In this document: in pieces, positions 7,669 to 17,200 of the stretch
Layout of the letters: the number at the start of each line of letters is the position of its first letter
Numbering within the stretch: the stretch's first letter is position 1
NCBI RefSeq assembly: GCF_014230465.1
Contig: NZ_JAAXCY010000015.1
Span: 89,801-153,800, forward strand
Length of the DNA: 64,000 nt
DNA from: Pseudomonas cremoris
GTDB taxonomy: Bacteria > Pseudomonadota > Gammaproteobacteria > Pseudomonadales > Pseudomonadaceae
Direction: 5' to 3'
Notes under the pieces: generated by a model
The model's input: the letters and a program-made list of their open reading frames with translations, nothing else
The model's database searches: none
Told to the model about the DNA's origin: nothing
Program-made: the position numbers and the translations under genes

Positions 7669-8898
7669 CTACAGGTCCGGTGCGATAGGCAGGTCGATGC
7701 TGCCGTCGAGGAACTTGGTCGGGCCGTTGGCATTCGGGTTGATGTCGAATTCGAAGATTTCGGTGGGCAACCACAAGGTCGCGCAAGCATTCGGAATATC
7801 CACCACGCCGCTGATATGCCCCTGCACCGGTGCCGAACCGAGCAGTGCATAGCCCTGGGCTGGCGAGTAGCCGAATTTGGTCAGGTAGTTGATCGCATTC
7901 AGGCACGCCTGGCGGTAGGCGACGTTGACGTCCAGGTAATGCTGCTGGCCCTGCTCGTCCACCGAGATGCCTTCGAAGATCAGGTAATTCTTGTAGTTCG
8001 GTGTGATCGGGCTGGGCTTGAACACTGGGTTCTTAATGCCGTACTTGGCCATGCCGCCCTTGATCAATTCGACTTTCATGTGCACCCAGCCGGCCATTTC
8101 GATAGCGCCGCAAAAGGTGATTTCGCCGTCGCCCTGGCTGAAGTGCAAATCCCCCACCGACAAACCGGCGCCGTTGACGTAGACCGGGAAGAAGATCTTC
8201 GAGCCTCGGGACAAATCCTTGATATCGCAGTTACCGCCATGCTCGCGCGGTGGCACGGTGCGCGCGCCGGTTGCAGCGGCATCGTCACGGGCCTGGCCCT
8301 GCATCTTGCCCATGTGCGCCGTTGCGGCAAGCGGTGCGTTGGCCAGCGGTGGAACGCGGGTCGGGTTGGTGTCGATCAGTTCCTGTTCGCGACGGTTCCA
8401 GTCGGCGAGCATCACCGGGTCAGGCAGGCAGCCGATCAGGCCGGGGTGGATCAGACCGGCGAAGTTCACGCCCGGAATGTGCCGGGAGCTGGTGAACATG
8501 CCCTTGAAATCCCAGATGGCTTTTTGCGCGCTGGGGAAGTGATCGGTCAGGAAGCCGCCGCCGTTCTGGCGTGAGAAGAAACCGTTGAAGCCCCATTGGG
8601 AATCGGCCTTGGCACCAATGTCCAACAGGTCCACCACCAGCAAATCACCCGGCTCGGCGCCGTGCACACCGACTGGGCCCGAGAGGTAGTGCACGGTGGA
8701 CAAGTCCACATCACGCACATCGCTGGCGTCGTCGTTGTTCTTGATCGCGCCGGCAGTCCAGTCGTAGGTCTCCAGGATGAAGTCATCACCCGGCTTGACC
8801 CAGCAGGCCATCGGAATATCCGGATGCCAGCGGTTGTGGATTTGTTCGTTTTCAGTGACAGGCTGGTTAAGGTCGACTTTGATCAGCGTTTCGGTCAT
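7669..8898 (-). CDS. fmdA: Formamidase (acetamidase/formamidase family)
   Basis: A 409-residue enzyme from ATG 8898 (MTETLIKVDLNQP). The longer frame would read through a REPIN. Family signatures include WHPDIP near the N-terminus, GVHGAEPGDLLVVD, the HPGLIGCLPDP segment, REHGGNCDIKDLSRGSK, and DLHFSQGDGEI in the middle. FmdA enzymes hydrolyse formamide to formate and ammonia. It is followed at once by fmdB and amiE. A TACGT-N6-ACGTA palindrome lies about 70 bases upstream, suggesting its own regulated promoter in addition to read-through from the urt genes. Confidence 0.93.
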   Translation of the reverse strand: MTETLIKVDLNQPVTENEQIHNRWHPDIPMACWVKPGDDFILETYDWTAGAIKNNDDASDVRDVDLSTVHYLSGPVGVHGAEPGDLLVVDLLDIGAKADSQWGFNGFFSRQNGGGFLTDHFPSAQKAIWDFKGMFTSSRHIPGVNFAGLIHPGLIGCLPDPVMLADWNRREQELIDTNPTRVPPLANAPLAATAHMGKMQGQARDDAAATGARTVPPREHGGNCDIKDLSRGSKIFFPVYVNGAGLSVGDLHFSQGDGEITFCGAIEMAGWVHMKVELIKGGMAKYGIKNPVFKPSPITPNYKNYLIFEGISVDEQGQQHYLDVNVAYRQACLNAINYLTKFGYSPAQGYALLGSAPVQGHISGVVDIPNACATLWLPTEIFEFDINPNANGPTKFLDGSIDLPIAPDL

Positions 8899-8966
8899 GG
8901 ACAGGCTCCTGGACGGATGGCTTGGTGCGTTGGAACCAGTCTCGTGGAGCGTGCAAAAACGGGAAA

Positions 8967-8982
8967 TACGTTGGATGACGTA
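8967..8982. promoter_or_regulatory. TACGT-N6-ACGTA operator upstream of fmdA
   Basis: The sequence reads TACGTTGGATGACGTA on the plus strand (TACGTCATCCAACGTA on the minus). The arms are perfect, and with flanking bases the repeat extends to ATACGT/ACGTAT. The same element occurs upstream of urtA at 14071-14086 with identical arm spacing. A LuxR-type response regulator is encoded in the same island, so it is the likely binder. Confidence 0.65.
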
Positions 8983-9011
8983 TAAAAATCCGGTTGGAAC
9001 GCGATAAAAAA

Positions 9012-9099
9012 GTGGGAGCGGGCTTGCTCGCGAAAGCGGCGTGTCAGTCGATGCATTCATCAATTGACAGACTGCATTCGCGAGCAAGCCCGCTCCCAC
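9012..9099. repeat. REPIN (paired REP sequences)
   Basis: Two inverted copies of GTGGGAGCGGGCTTGCTCGC flank a variable loop between fmdA and urtE. The same unit occurs several times in this window. Such pairs are non-autonomous elements spread by a RAYT transposase encoded elsewhere in Pseudomonas genomes. Confidence 0.9.
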
Positions 9100-9117
9100 C
9101 TTGTTGGACGGCGCTGC

Positions 9118-9807
9118 TTAGACGGAGAGGTATCGGCTTATGATCGCCTCATCCACCCGATCACGGGTCTCTTCAATCACGAAGCGGCCCTTCTCGATCA
9201 CCAGGAAACGGTCAGCAATTTCCAGGGTAAAGGACAGCACCTGCTCCGACACCACGATGGTCAAGTCCCTCAAGTTGCGGATCTCTTTGAGCGTGCGGGC
9301 GATGTCCTTGATGATCGACGGCTGGATGCCCTCAGTGGGCTCATCCAGCAGCAGCACCTTGGGGTTGGTCGCCAATGCCCGGGCAATCGCCAGCTGCTGT
9401 TGCTGGCCGCCGGACAGGTTGCCGCCCTTGCGCGATTGCATGTCGTAGAGCACCGGGAACAACGCATACAAGTCTTCCGGCACCTTGCCGCGCGCCGAGG
9501 CCGGCAGGCCGGTCTGGATATTTTCCAGCACCGTCATGCTCGGGAAAATCATGCGGCCCTGGGGCACATAGGAGATGCCACGCTCCACGCGTTCATGGGT
9601 TTCCAGCGCTGACACATTGTGCCCGTCCACACTCACCTGGCCTTTCCACTGCGGCAGGATGCCCATCAAGCTCTTGAACAAGGTGGTCTTGCCCATGCCA
9701 TTGCGGCCCATCACCGCGACAATCTCACGCTTGGCCACGTTCAGGTCCAGGTCGTGGAGGATCTGGCTCTGCCCGTAGCCGCAGGACAACTGGTCGATCT
9801 TGAACAT
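9118..9807 (-). CDS. urtE: Urea/amide ABC transporter ATPase UrtE
   Basis: A 229-residue ABC ATPase of the branched-chain (LivF) class. It has Walker A GRNGMGKTT, Q-loop YVPQGRMIFP, signature LSGGQQQQLAIARAL, and Walker B VLLLDEPTEGIQP. The EPTEGIQPSII form is typical of UrtE. It is the last gene of the urtABCDE block and powers import of urea or short amides. The start MFKIDQLSCGYG lies 10 bases after urtD. The downstream gap of 219 bases to fmdA contains a REPIN and an operator. Confidence 0.9.
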   Translation of the reverse strand: MFKIDQLSCGYGQSQILHDLDLNVAKREIVAVMGRNGMGKTTLFKSLMGILPQWKGQVSVDGHNVSALETHERVERGISYVPQGRMIFPSMTVLENIQTGLPASARGKVPEDLYALFPVLYDMQSRKGGNLSGGQQQQLAIARALATNPKVLLLDEPTEGIQPSIIKDIARTLKEIRNLRDLTIVVSEQVLSFTLEIADRFLVIEKGRFVIEETRDRVDEAIISRYLSV

Positions 9808-9817
9808 GCCTGCTTCC

Positions 9818-10576
9818 TCAGTGGCCCAAATACACTTCGATGACTTTAGGGTTGCTTTGCACCGACTCCATGCTGCCCTCGGCCAGCACTTTGCCCTGGT
9901 GCAGCACCGTGACTTTGTGGGCGATGCTTTTGACGAACTCCATGTCGTGCTCGATCACCAGCACCGAACGGCCCTGGCTGATGCGGTTGAGCAATTCGGC
10001 GGTTTGCGCGCGCTCGTTGACGCTCATGCCCGCCACCGGTTCATCGAGCATCAATAACTCCGGGTCTTGCATCAGCAACATGCCGATTTCCAGCCACTGC
10101 TTTTGCCCGTGGGACAACAGGTCCGCCTGCTGTTGCAGCAGGTCGCCGAGGAAGATTTCCCGTGCAACCTCCTCCACCCGCGCAATCACTTGGGCATTGC
10201 GCTTGAAGAACAGCGCGCCCCACACCTTGCGACCGGAGGGATAAGACATCTCAAGGTTTTCGAACACGGTGAGGTTTTCGTAGATCGACGGGTTCTGGAA
10301 CTTGCGCCCCACGCCCGCGCGCACGATGTTGTACTCGCGCATCTTGGTCAGTTCCTGGCCGTCGAACTGAATACTGCCGCTGGTGGCGCGGGTCTTGCCG
10401 CAGATCAGGTCGAGCACGGTGGTCTTGCCGGCGCCATTGGGACCGATCACCACGCGCACTTCATTGCGGTCGATATACAGGTTGAGGTTGTCGACCGCCT
10501 TGAAGCCGTCGAACGACACGGTGAGGCCTTCGATGGCCAGCACCGGTTTTTTCATTTCAAAGCCGACGGCGGTCAT
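9818..10576 (-). CDS. urtD: Urea/amide ABC transporter ATPase UrtD
   Basis: A 252-residue LivG-class ABC ATPase with Walker A GPNGAGKTT, the GVGRKFQNPSIYENLTVFENL switch segment characteristic of UrtD, signature LLSHGQKQWLEIGMLL, and Walker B LLMLDEPVAGMS. The LSHGQ form of the signature is normal for UrtD. The ATG overlaps the urtC stop in an ATGA arrangement (10573-10576). It forms the nucleotide-binding pair with UrtE. Confidence 0.9.
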   Translation of the reverse strand: MTAVGFEMKKPVLAIEGLTVSFDGFKAVDNLNLYIDRNEVRVVIGPNGAGKTTVLDLICGKTRATSGSIQFDGQELTKMREYNIVRAGVGRKFQNPSIYENLTVFENLEMSYPSGRKVWGALFFKRNAQVIARVEEVAREIFLGDLLQQQADLLSHGQKQWLEIGMLLMQDPELLMLDEPVAGMSVNERAQTAELLNRISQGRSVLVIEHDMEFVKSIAHKVTVLHQGKVLAEGSMESVQSNPKVIEVYLGH

Positions 10577-11730
10577 GGCTGGGTCTCCAGGATCTTGGTG
10601 TTGGCCTTGGCCTCGGCTTTAACTGGGGCTCTCACCACCGGTTTGCGCCGTAACAGTTTTGCCAACGCCTGGCGCCCATGGCTCTCCCACAAACCGGCCA
10701 GGCCATTGGGGAAATACATCACCACCGCAATAAACAACCCGCCCATCAGGTACAGCCACAGCTCGGGGAAGGATTCGGAAAAATAGGTCTTGCCGTAGTT
10801 CACCAGCAACGCGCCGTACACCGCGCCGAGCAGCGACATGCGCCCGCCCACCGCAGCAAAGATCACCATTTCGATAGACGGCACGATGCCGACGAACGAG
10901 GGCGACATAAAGCCCACCTGCAAGGCAAACATCGCCCCGCCAATCGCCGAGAACGCGGCGGCCACGCAGAACACGAAGATCTTGAAGCTGGCCACGTCAT
11001 ACCCGGAAAAACGCACGCGCTCTTCCTTGTCGCGCATCGCCATCAGCAGCCGACCCAGCTTGGACGCGAGGATAAAGCGCCCGATAAAGATGCAGCCAAA
11101 CAGCAAGCCCGCGTTAATGAAGTACAGGATCATCTTCGCGCTGTCGGTACGCAGGTCCCAGCCCAACAGGGTCTTGAGGTCGGTAATACCGTTGACGCCG
11201 CCAGTCAGGCCCTGCTGGCCGACGATCAGTACGGTGAGGATCAGTGCAATCGCCTGGGTGACGATGGAGAAATACACATCACCCACCCGCCGCTTGAACA
11301 ACGCCATGCCGATGATGAACGCCAGCAGTACCGGCACGGCGATCACGGCGAAAACGGTAAAGCTGAAACTGTGGAACGGCTGCCACAACCACGGCAGTTC
11401 GGTGATCTGGTTCCAGTCCATGAAATCCGGAATGCCCGGTGTGGATTGGATCTTGGTGCTCTCCGGGTCCGAGGCTTCGAGCTTGAGGAACATCGCCATG
11501 CAATAGCCGCCAACACCAAAGAACACCCCCTGCCCCAGGCTGAGAATGCCACCGTAACCCCAGCACAACACCAGGCCCACCGCGACGAACGCATAGGTCA
11601 GGTATTTGCCCACCATGTTCAGGCGGAACGCGTCCAGCGTGAGGGGGAATACCACCAGGATCAACAGCGCCAACAACACGATGCCGATCAGGTTTTGCTG
11701 GCCGCCCAGCAACTTGTCTAAAGCCTTCAT
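10573..11730 (-). CDS. urtC: Urea/amide ABC transporter permease UrtC
   Basis: A 385-residue LivM-class permease with about ten membrane helices. Diagnostic segments are LCWGYGGILSLGQGVFFGVGGYCMAMFL (residues about 55-85) and LTGGVNGITDL in the middle, plus the FAAVGGRMSLLGAVYGALLVNYGKT end region. UrtC forms the heterodimeric membrane channel with UrtB. The start lies 10 bases after the urtB stop and the stop overlaps urtD, consistent with one transcript. Confidence 0.9.
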   Translation of the reverse strand: MKALDKLLGGQQNLIGIVLLALLILVVFPLTLDAFRLNMVGKYLTYAFVAVGLVLCWGYGGILSLGQGVFFGVGGYCMAMFLKLEASDPESTKIQSTPGIPDFMDWNQITELPWLWQPFHSFSFTVFAVIAVPVLLAFIIGMALFKRRVGDVYFSIVTQAIALILTVLIVGQQGLTGGVNGITDLKTLLGWDLRTDSAKMILYFINAGLLFGCIFIGRFILASKLGRLLMAMRDKEERVRFSGYDVASFKIFVFCVAAAFSAIGGAMFALQVGFMSPSFVGIVPSIEMVIFAAVGGRMSLLGAVYGALLVNYGKTYFSESFPELWLYLMGGLFIAVVMYFPNGLAGLWESHGRQALAKLLRRKPVVRAPVKAEAKANTKILETQP

Positions 11731-11740
11731 CCGGTCGCCT

Positions 11741-12658
11741 CTACTTGCGCACTTTGATGGAGAACAACCCTTGCGGGCGCAGCATCAGGATCAGAATCAC
11801 CGAGGACAAGGTGAGCACCTTGGCCATCGAGCCACTGAGGAAAAACTCCGACAGCGATTGGGTCTGGGCAATCACGAACGCCGAGGCGATGGTGCCGAAC
11901 AGGCTTTGCGCGCCGCCGAACACCACCACCAGGAACGTGTCGACGATGTACTGCGAACCCGCCGTCGGCCCAGTGGAGCCGATGGTGGTGAACGCAGCGC
12001 CCGCCACTCCGGCCACGCCGCAACCGAGGGCGAAGGTCATGCGGTCGACCTTGCGCGTATTGATGCCCACGGCGCGGCTCATCAAGCGGTTCTGCACGGT
12101 GGCGCGCACCTGCAGGCCCCAGCGTGAGCGGTACAGCATGATAAAGATCGCACCGGTCAGCAGCAGGGTCAGGCCCATCATGAACAGGCCGTTGCGCGGG
12201 ATCTCGATGGCGTCGGTGAAATTCACCGACCCCATCAGCCACGCCGGCGGTTCGGCACTGACTTCGCGGGCGCCGAATACCGAGCGGAAGGTTTGCTGCA
12301 TCACCAGTGACAGGCCCCAGGTGGCGAGCAAGGTGTCCAGCGGGCGCTTGTACAAGCGGCTGATCATCGCCCATTCCACCAGCCAGCCAATGGCACCGGC
12401 CACCAGGAATGACAGGGCGATGGCGAAGAAGAAGTAATAGGGTTGGAAGCTTGGCGCAAAGTGCGCGGTGAGGCTGGAACACACGTAGGTGGTGTAGGCG
12501 CCGATGGTCAGAAACTCGCCGTGGGCCATGTTGATCACGCCCATCTGGCCAAAGATGATCGCCAGCCCCAATGCCATCAGCAACAGCACGCAGAACACGG
12601 ACAAACCGTTGAACCCCTGCATTGCCGCGATGGCTCCAAATTCCGATAGCCATTCCAT
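11741..12658 (-). CDS. urtB: Urea/amide ABC transporter permease UrtB
   Basis: A 305-residue LivH-class permease from ATG 12658 (MEWLSEFGAIAAMQGFNGLS). The key segment GLAIIFGQMGVINMAHGEFLTIGAY is the conserved LivH/UrtB motif, and DTLLATWGLSLVMQQ follows. The longer open frame extends into a REP-like hairpin, so the internal start is preferred. It pairs with UrtC. A hairpin at 12708-12758 separates it from urtA and may trim the transcript or lower expression of the membrane genes relative to the binding protein. Confidence 0.9.
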   Translation of the reverse strand: MEWLSEFGAIAAMQGFNGLSVFCVLLLMALGLAIIFGQMGVINMAHGEFLTIGAYTTYVCSSLTAHFAPSFQPYYFFFAIALSFLVAGAIGWLVEWAMISRLYKRPLDTLLATWGLSLVMQQTFRSVFGAREVSAEPPAWLMGSVNFTDAIEIPRNGLFMMGLTLLLTGAIFIMLYRSRWGLQVRATVQNRLMSRAVGINTRKVDRMTFALGCGVAGVAGAAFTTIGSTGPTAGSQYIVDTFLVVVFGGAQSLFGTIASAFVIAQTQSLSEFFLSGSMAKVLTLSSVILILMLRPQGLFSIKVRK

Positions 12659-12707
12659 GATGATGGTCTCCGACAGAGAGATGAAGTGCAGACTGCTTTT
12701 TGCTCTA

Positions 12708-12758
12708 TGTGGGAGCGGCGGTGCGAGCAAGTCGAATCGTCGCACCGCCGCTCCCACA
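12708..12758. repeat. REP-like hairpin between urtA and urtB
   Basis: Perfect 19-base arms, starting TGTGGGAGCGGCGGTGCGA and ending with its reverse complement, enclose a 13-base loop. It shares the TGTGGGAGCGG end of the REP family but has a divergent stem. Position after the highly expressed binding-protein gene is typical for mRNA-stabilising or attenuating REP hairpins. Confidence 0.8.
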
Positions 12759-12782
12759 TTTGGACCCTGGTATGCCAGTTAC

Positions 12783-13991
12783 TTATTGGTAGCCTTTAGG
12801 AAACGGATTCGGCTCGATCAGATCCGACTCGTAGATCACCTTGAACTGCCCGTTCGGCTGCACTTCACCAATGCGCGCCTTGCTCCACAGGTGGTGGTTC
12901 TCGTGGATCTTCACGTAGCCTTCCGGCGCGGTTTTCAGCTCGATCCCTGGGGAGGCAGCCACCACTTTATCCACGTCGAAACTGCCGGCCTTTTCCACCG
13001 CCGCTTTCCACAACCATGGGCCGAGGTAGGCGGCCTGGGTCACGTCGCCGATCACCGCGTCTTTACCGTATTTGGCCTTGAAGGCTTCGACGAAGGCTTT
13101 GTTGTTCGGGTTGTCCAGGCTCTGGAAGTACTTCATCGAGGCATAGAAACCGGCCATGTTCTCGCCGCCGATACCGAGCAGTTCGTCTTCGGTCACCGAC
13201 AGGGTCAGCAGGGTCTGCTTGGCCGAGTTCACACCGGCTGCGTTGAGCTGCTTGTAGAAGGCCACGTTGGAGCCGCCCACCACGGCTGCGAACACCACGT
13301 CAGGCTTTTTCAGCTTGACCTTGTTGATCAGCGAGCCGAACTGCGTGTTGCCCAGCGGGTAGTAGTCTTCACCGACCACAGTGCCGTGCAGCACGTTTTC
13401 AATGTGCTTGCGCGCGATCTTCATCGAGGTACGCGGCCAGATGTAGTCCGAGCCCACCAGGTAGAAGGTCTTGGCGCCTTTGGTCTTGGCGATCCAATCG
13501 AGGCTGGCGAGGATCTGCTGGGTCGCTTCCTGACCGGTGTAGATCACGTTTTTCGACTGTTCCAGGCCTTCATAGAAGGTCGGGTAGTAGAGCAGGCCAT
13601 TCTCTTTTTCGAAGATCGGCAGTACGGCTTTGCGCGAAGCCGAGGTCCAGCAGCCGAACACGGCGGCGACCTTGTCGTTGACCAGCAGTTTTTTGGCTTT
13701 TTCGGCGAAGGTCGGCCAGTCGGAAGCGCCGTCTTCCTGGATCACCTTGATCTGTCGTCCCAGGATCCCGCCCGAGGCGTTGATCTGTTCGATGGCCAGG
13801 CGCTCGGCCTGGATCGAACCCGTCTCGGAAATCGCCATGGTGCCGGTGGCCGAGTGCAATTGGCCGACGGTGACTTCGGTGGGGGTCACGGCCAGGCCTT
13901 CGTTATCGGCCAGCACGCCCTGGCTGAACAGAGCGGCGGCCAGTAACGACAAGGCCAACAGCGGTTTGGAGCGGATCAATCTTTGTGCCAT
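12783..13991 (-). CDS. urtA: Urea/amide ABC transporter substrate-binding protein UrtA
   Basis: A 402-residue periplasmic binding protein. The start at 13991 gives a clear signal peptide (MAQRLIRSKPLLALSLLAAALF, cleavage near VLADNE) and has an AGGAG 8 bases upstream. UrtA-type segments include VGQLHSATGTMAISE, VFGCWTSASRKAVLPIFE, GLLYYPTFYEG, and YLVGSDYIWPRTSMKIA. Related FmdD proteins bind short amides. Because the operon encodes formamidase and amidase rather than urease, an amide ligand is as likely as urea. It is the first gene after the phased half-site array. Confidence 0.9.
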   Translation of the reverse strand: MAQRLIRSKPLLALSLLAAALFSQGVLADNEGLAVTPTEVTVGQLHSATGTMAISETGSIQAERLAIEQINASGGILGRQIKVIQEDGASDWPTFAEKAKKLLVNDKVAAVFGCWTSASRKAVLPIFEKENGLLYYPTFYEGLEQSKNVIYTGQEATQQILASLDWIAKTKGAKTFYLVGSDYIWPRTSMKIARKHIENVLHGTVVGEDYYPLGNTQFGSLINKVKLKKPDVVFAAVVGGSNVAFYKQLNAAGVNSAKQTLLTLSVTEDELLGIGGENMAGFYASMKYFQSLDNPNNKAFVEAFKAKYGKDAVIGDVTQAAYLGPWLWKAAVEKAGSFDVDKVVAASPGIELKTAPEGYVKIHENHHLWSKARIGEVQPNGQFKVIYESDLIEPNPFPKGYQ

Positions 13992-14048
13992 GGGGCGACT
14001 CCTCTGCAATGAGGGGTCCAGCATGGCGGCATGGGGCCAGCGCGGGTA

Positions 14049-14097
14049 TACGCAGCCTGACGTAACGGCGTACGTCATTTGACGTATGCCGCTACGC
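14049..14097. promoter_or_regulatory. Phased TACGT/ACGTA half-site array in urtA/kinase divergent region
   Basis: Five pentamers occur at exactly 11-base intervals: TACGC (14049), ACGTA (14060), TACGT (14071), ACGTA (14082) and TACGC (14093). They alternate in orientation, so adjacent pairs form two TACGY-N6-ACGTA palindromes 22 bases apart. One of them has the same arms as the site before fmdA. This looks like a cooperative binding platform for dimers of the LuxR-type regulator encoded at 17598-18263. It lies 58 bases from the urtA start and about 140 from the kinase start. Confidence 0.65.
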
Positions 14098-14143
14098 ACC
14101 ATTTTCGAGCAGGATCGCGAGCTCCCAGGCACTGGAGATCCCC

Positions 14144-14167
14144 TGTGGGAGCAAGCCCGCTCCCACA
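14144..14167. repeat. Single REP hairpin
   Basis: TGTGGGAG and CTCCCACA arms enclose CAAGCCCG. It is a minimal copy of the REP family between the divergent urtA and sensor-kinase genes, upstream of the kinase start. Confidence 0.75.
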
Positions 14168-14239
14168 TTTAGATCTCAGTGCTTGCAAGGGCATGGAACT
14201 TGCTCACCCAATCTCGCCCACCTCCCGGAGCCTCCCACC

Positions 14240-17200
14240 GTGCACCCTCCTTCCGGCACCCAGCGCATCGTCAAGATCCGCCGCGACTACAACACCTGGG
14301 TCGCTGACGAGACCATGGAAGACTACGCCCTGCGCTACACCCCCAAGTCCTTTCGCAAATGGTCGGAGCTGCGCATTGCCAATACGGCGCTGGGCGCGGT
14401 GTCGTTCCTGGCGTTGGAGGCCATCGGCGGCGTATTGGCATTGAGCTACGGCTTCACCAACACCTTTTGGGCCATCCTCGCCATCAGCCTGGTGATCTTT
14501 CTCACCGGCCTGCCCATCAGCTATTACGCGGCGCGCTACGGTGTGGACATGGATTTGCTCACCCGTGGCGCCGGTTTCGGCTATATCGGTTCCACCATTA
14601 CCTCGCTGATCTACGCCAGCTTCACGTTCCTGTTCTTTGCCCTGGAAGCGGCGATCATGGCCCTGGCCCTGGAGTTGTATTTCCATATCCCGCTGGCCTT
14701 CGCCTATGTGATCTGTTCGCTGCTGGTGATTCCGCTGGTGGCCTACGGCGTGACCCTGATCAGCCGCCTGCAACTGTGGACGCAACCCCTCTGGCTGCTG
14801 CTATTGGTGTTGCCCTACGGCTTTGTGTGGTGGAAAAACCCCGACGCCTTCAGCGACTGGACCAGCTTCGTCGGGCGCAGCGGCGATGGCGGCGGGTTCA
14901 ACCTGCTGGCGTTCTGCGCCGCTTGCACCGTGGCGCTGTCGTTGGTGACGCAGATCGGCGAGCAGGTCGACTACCTGCGCTTTCTGCCGGAAAAAACCGC
15001 CGCCAACCGCAAACGCTGGTGGGCCGCCCTGCTCTGCGCCGGCCCCGGCTGGATCATCCCTGGCGCGTTGAAGATGTTCGCCGGTGCGTTCCTGGCGTTT
15101 CTCGCCCTGCAACATGAAATCCCCATGGAGCGCGCCGCCGAGCCGACGCAGATGTACCTGGTGGCGTTCCGCTACGTGTTCAGCTCGCCGGAATGGGCCC
15201 TCGGCGCCATGGTGCTGTTCGTGTTCATCTCGCAAATGAAGATCAACCTCACCAACGCCTACGCCGGCTCCCTGGCCTGGTCGAACTTCTTTGCCCGCGT
15301 GACCCACAGCCACCCCGGCCGCGTGGTGTGGCTGGTGTTCAACGTGGCCATCGCGTTGATGCTGATGGAGCTGGGCGTGTTCGATGTGATCGACCAGGTG
15401 CTGGGCCTGTACGCCAATATCGCGATTGCCTGGATCGGCACGCTGGTCGCCGACTTGGTGATCAACAAGCCATTGGGCCTGTCGCCCAAGCACATCGAGT
15501 TCAAACGCGCGCACCTCTACGACATCAACCCGGTAGGCGTCGGCTCGATGCTGATCGCCTCGTTGCTGTCGATCCTCGCCCATTTTGGCCTATTCGGCGC
15601 GCTGGCCCAGGCGGCACCACCCTTTGTCGCGCTGGGGACGGCCCTGATTATGGCGCCGTTGCTGGCCTGGCTGACCAAGGGCAAGTACTACATTGCCCGC
15701 ACCAGTGATGCGCAGTTGATTCACCCGGTGGCACCCGCCACCCACGCGGTGTGCGGGCTGTGCAGCAACCCGTTTGAAACAGCGGACATGGCGTTCTGCC
15801 CGGCCTACTGCACGCCGATCTGCTCGTTGTGTTGCTCGCTGGATGCGCGCTGCGGTGACCGCTGCAAACCCCACGGACGGCTGGTGAGCCAGTTTGAGGG
15901 CGTACTGCGCTGGTTGCTGCCCAATACGATGATGCCGCGCCTGCACACGCGGTTGGCGCACTACCTCGGGTTGCTGCTGGCGCTGGTGCTGATGCTCGCC
16001 GGTGCCTTGGCGTTGATCTACGTGCAGGCGGCGCAGGGGTTACCCCACTCGGAGACCTTGTACCAGGCGTTCTTCAAGGCGTTCCTGACCTTATCTGTAT
16101 TGGCCGCCGTGCTCGCCTGGTGGGTGGTGCTGACCCGCGAAAGCCGTGGTGTGGCCCAGGAAGAATCCGACCGCCAAACCCTGCTGTTGATGCAGGAGAT
16201 CGACGCCCACAGCCTGACCGACCAGGCGCTGCAACAGGCCAAGGAAGCCTCGGAAGCCGCGAACGCCGCAAAAAGCCGCTACGTCACCGGGCTGTCCCAC
16301 GAGCTGCGCACGCCGCTCAATAGCATCCTTGGGTTCACCCAGATTCTGCAGCGTGACAGCGCCATGCCCGAGCAGCATCAAGACGCCCTGGCGACGATAT
16401 TGCGCAGCGGCTCGCACTTGGTGTCGCTGATCGATGGGCTGTTGGATGTGGCCAAGATCGAGGCCGGCAAGTTGCGCCTGGAACTCACCGAAATCCCCTT
16501 CCCGGAACTGCTCCACGACCTGGAGCAGATGTTCACGCCCCAGGCCCAGGACAAGGGTTTGCGCTTTCGCCTGGACTGCGTGGGCAAGATCCCGGCGGTG
16601 GTGCGCGGCGATGAGAAGCGCGTGCGGCAGATCCTGATCAACCTGTTGGGCAACGCGGTGAACTTCACCGACAGCGGTGAGGTGCGCCTGCGGGTCAGCT
16701 ACATGCGCGAGACCGCCAACTTTGAAATCATCGACACCGGCATTGGTATCGACCCAGGGCAACTGGAGCGGATTTTCCAGCCGTTCGAACGCGGCGACCT
16801 GATGCGCCAGGACAACGGCGTAGGCCTGGGCCTGACCATCACGCGCATGCTCACCGCCTTGATGGGCGGCGAGTTGCGGGTGACCAGCGAACTGGACAAG
16901 GGCACCTGCTTCCAGGTGCGGTTGTTCCTGTCGCAAGTGCGCGCACCGCAAGCGGTGGTGCATGTGGAGCACGACATCATCGGCTACCAGGGCGAACGCC
17001 GGCGCATCCTGGTGGTAGACGACCACGTGGACCATCGCAAGGTACTCGCCGGCATGCTCACGCCCCTGGGTTTCGAGGTGATCCAGGCGAGCAACGGCCA
17101 GGACGCGATTCGCCAGGTGGCGCTGCTGGCACCGGACCTGATCCTGATGGACCTGTCGATGCCGACGCTGGACGGCTATGAAACCAGCCGTCTGATCCGC

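Noticed and set aside
9012..9099. REPIN repeats as a CRISPR array
   Set aside because: Copies are scattered singly through the window, are palindromic pairs with unrelated flanks, and have no regular spacers or cas genes.
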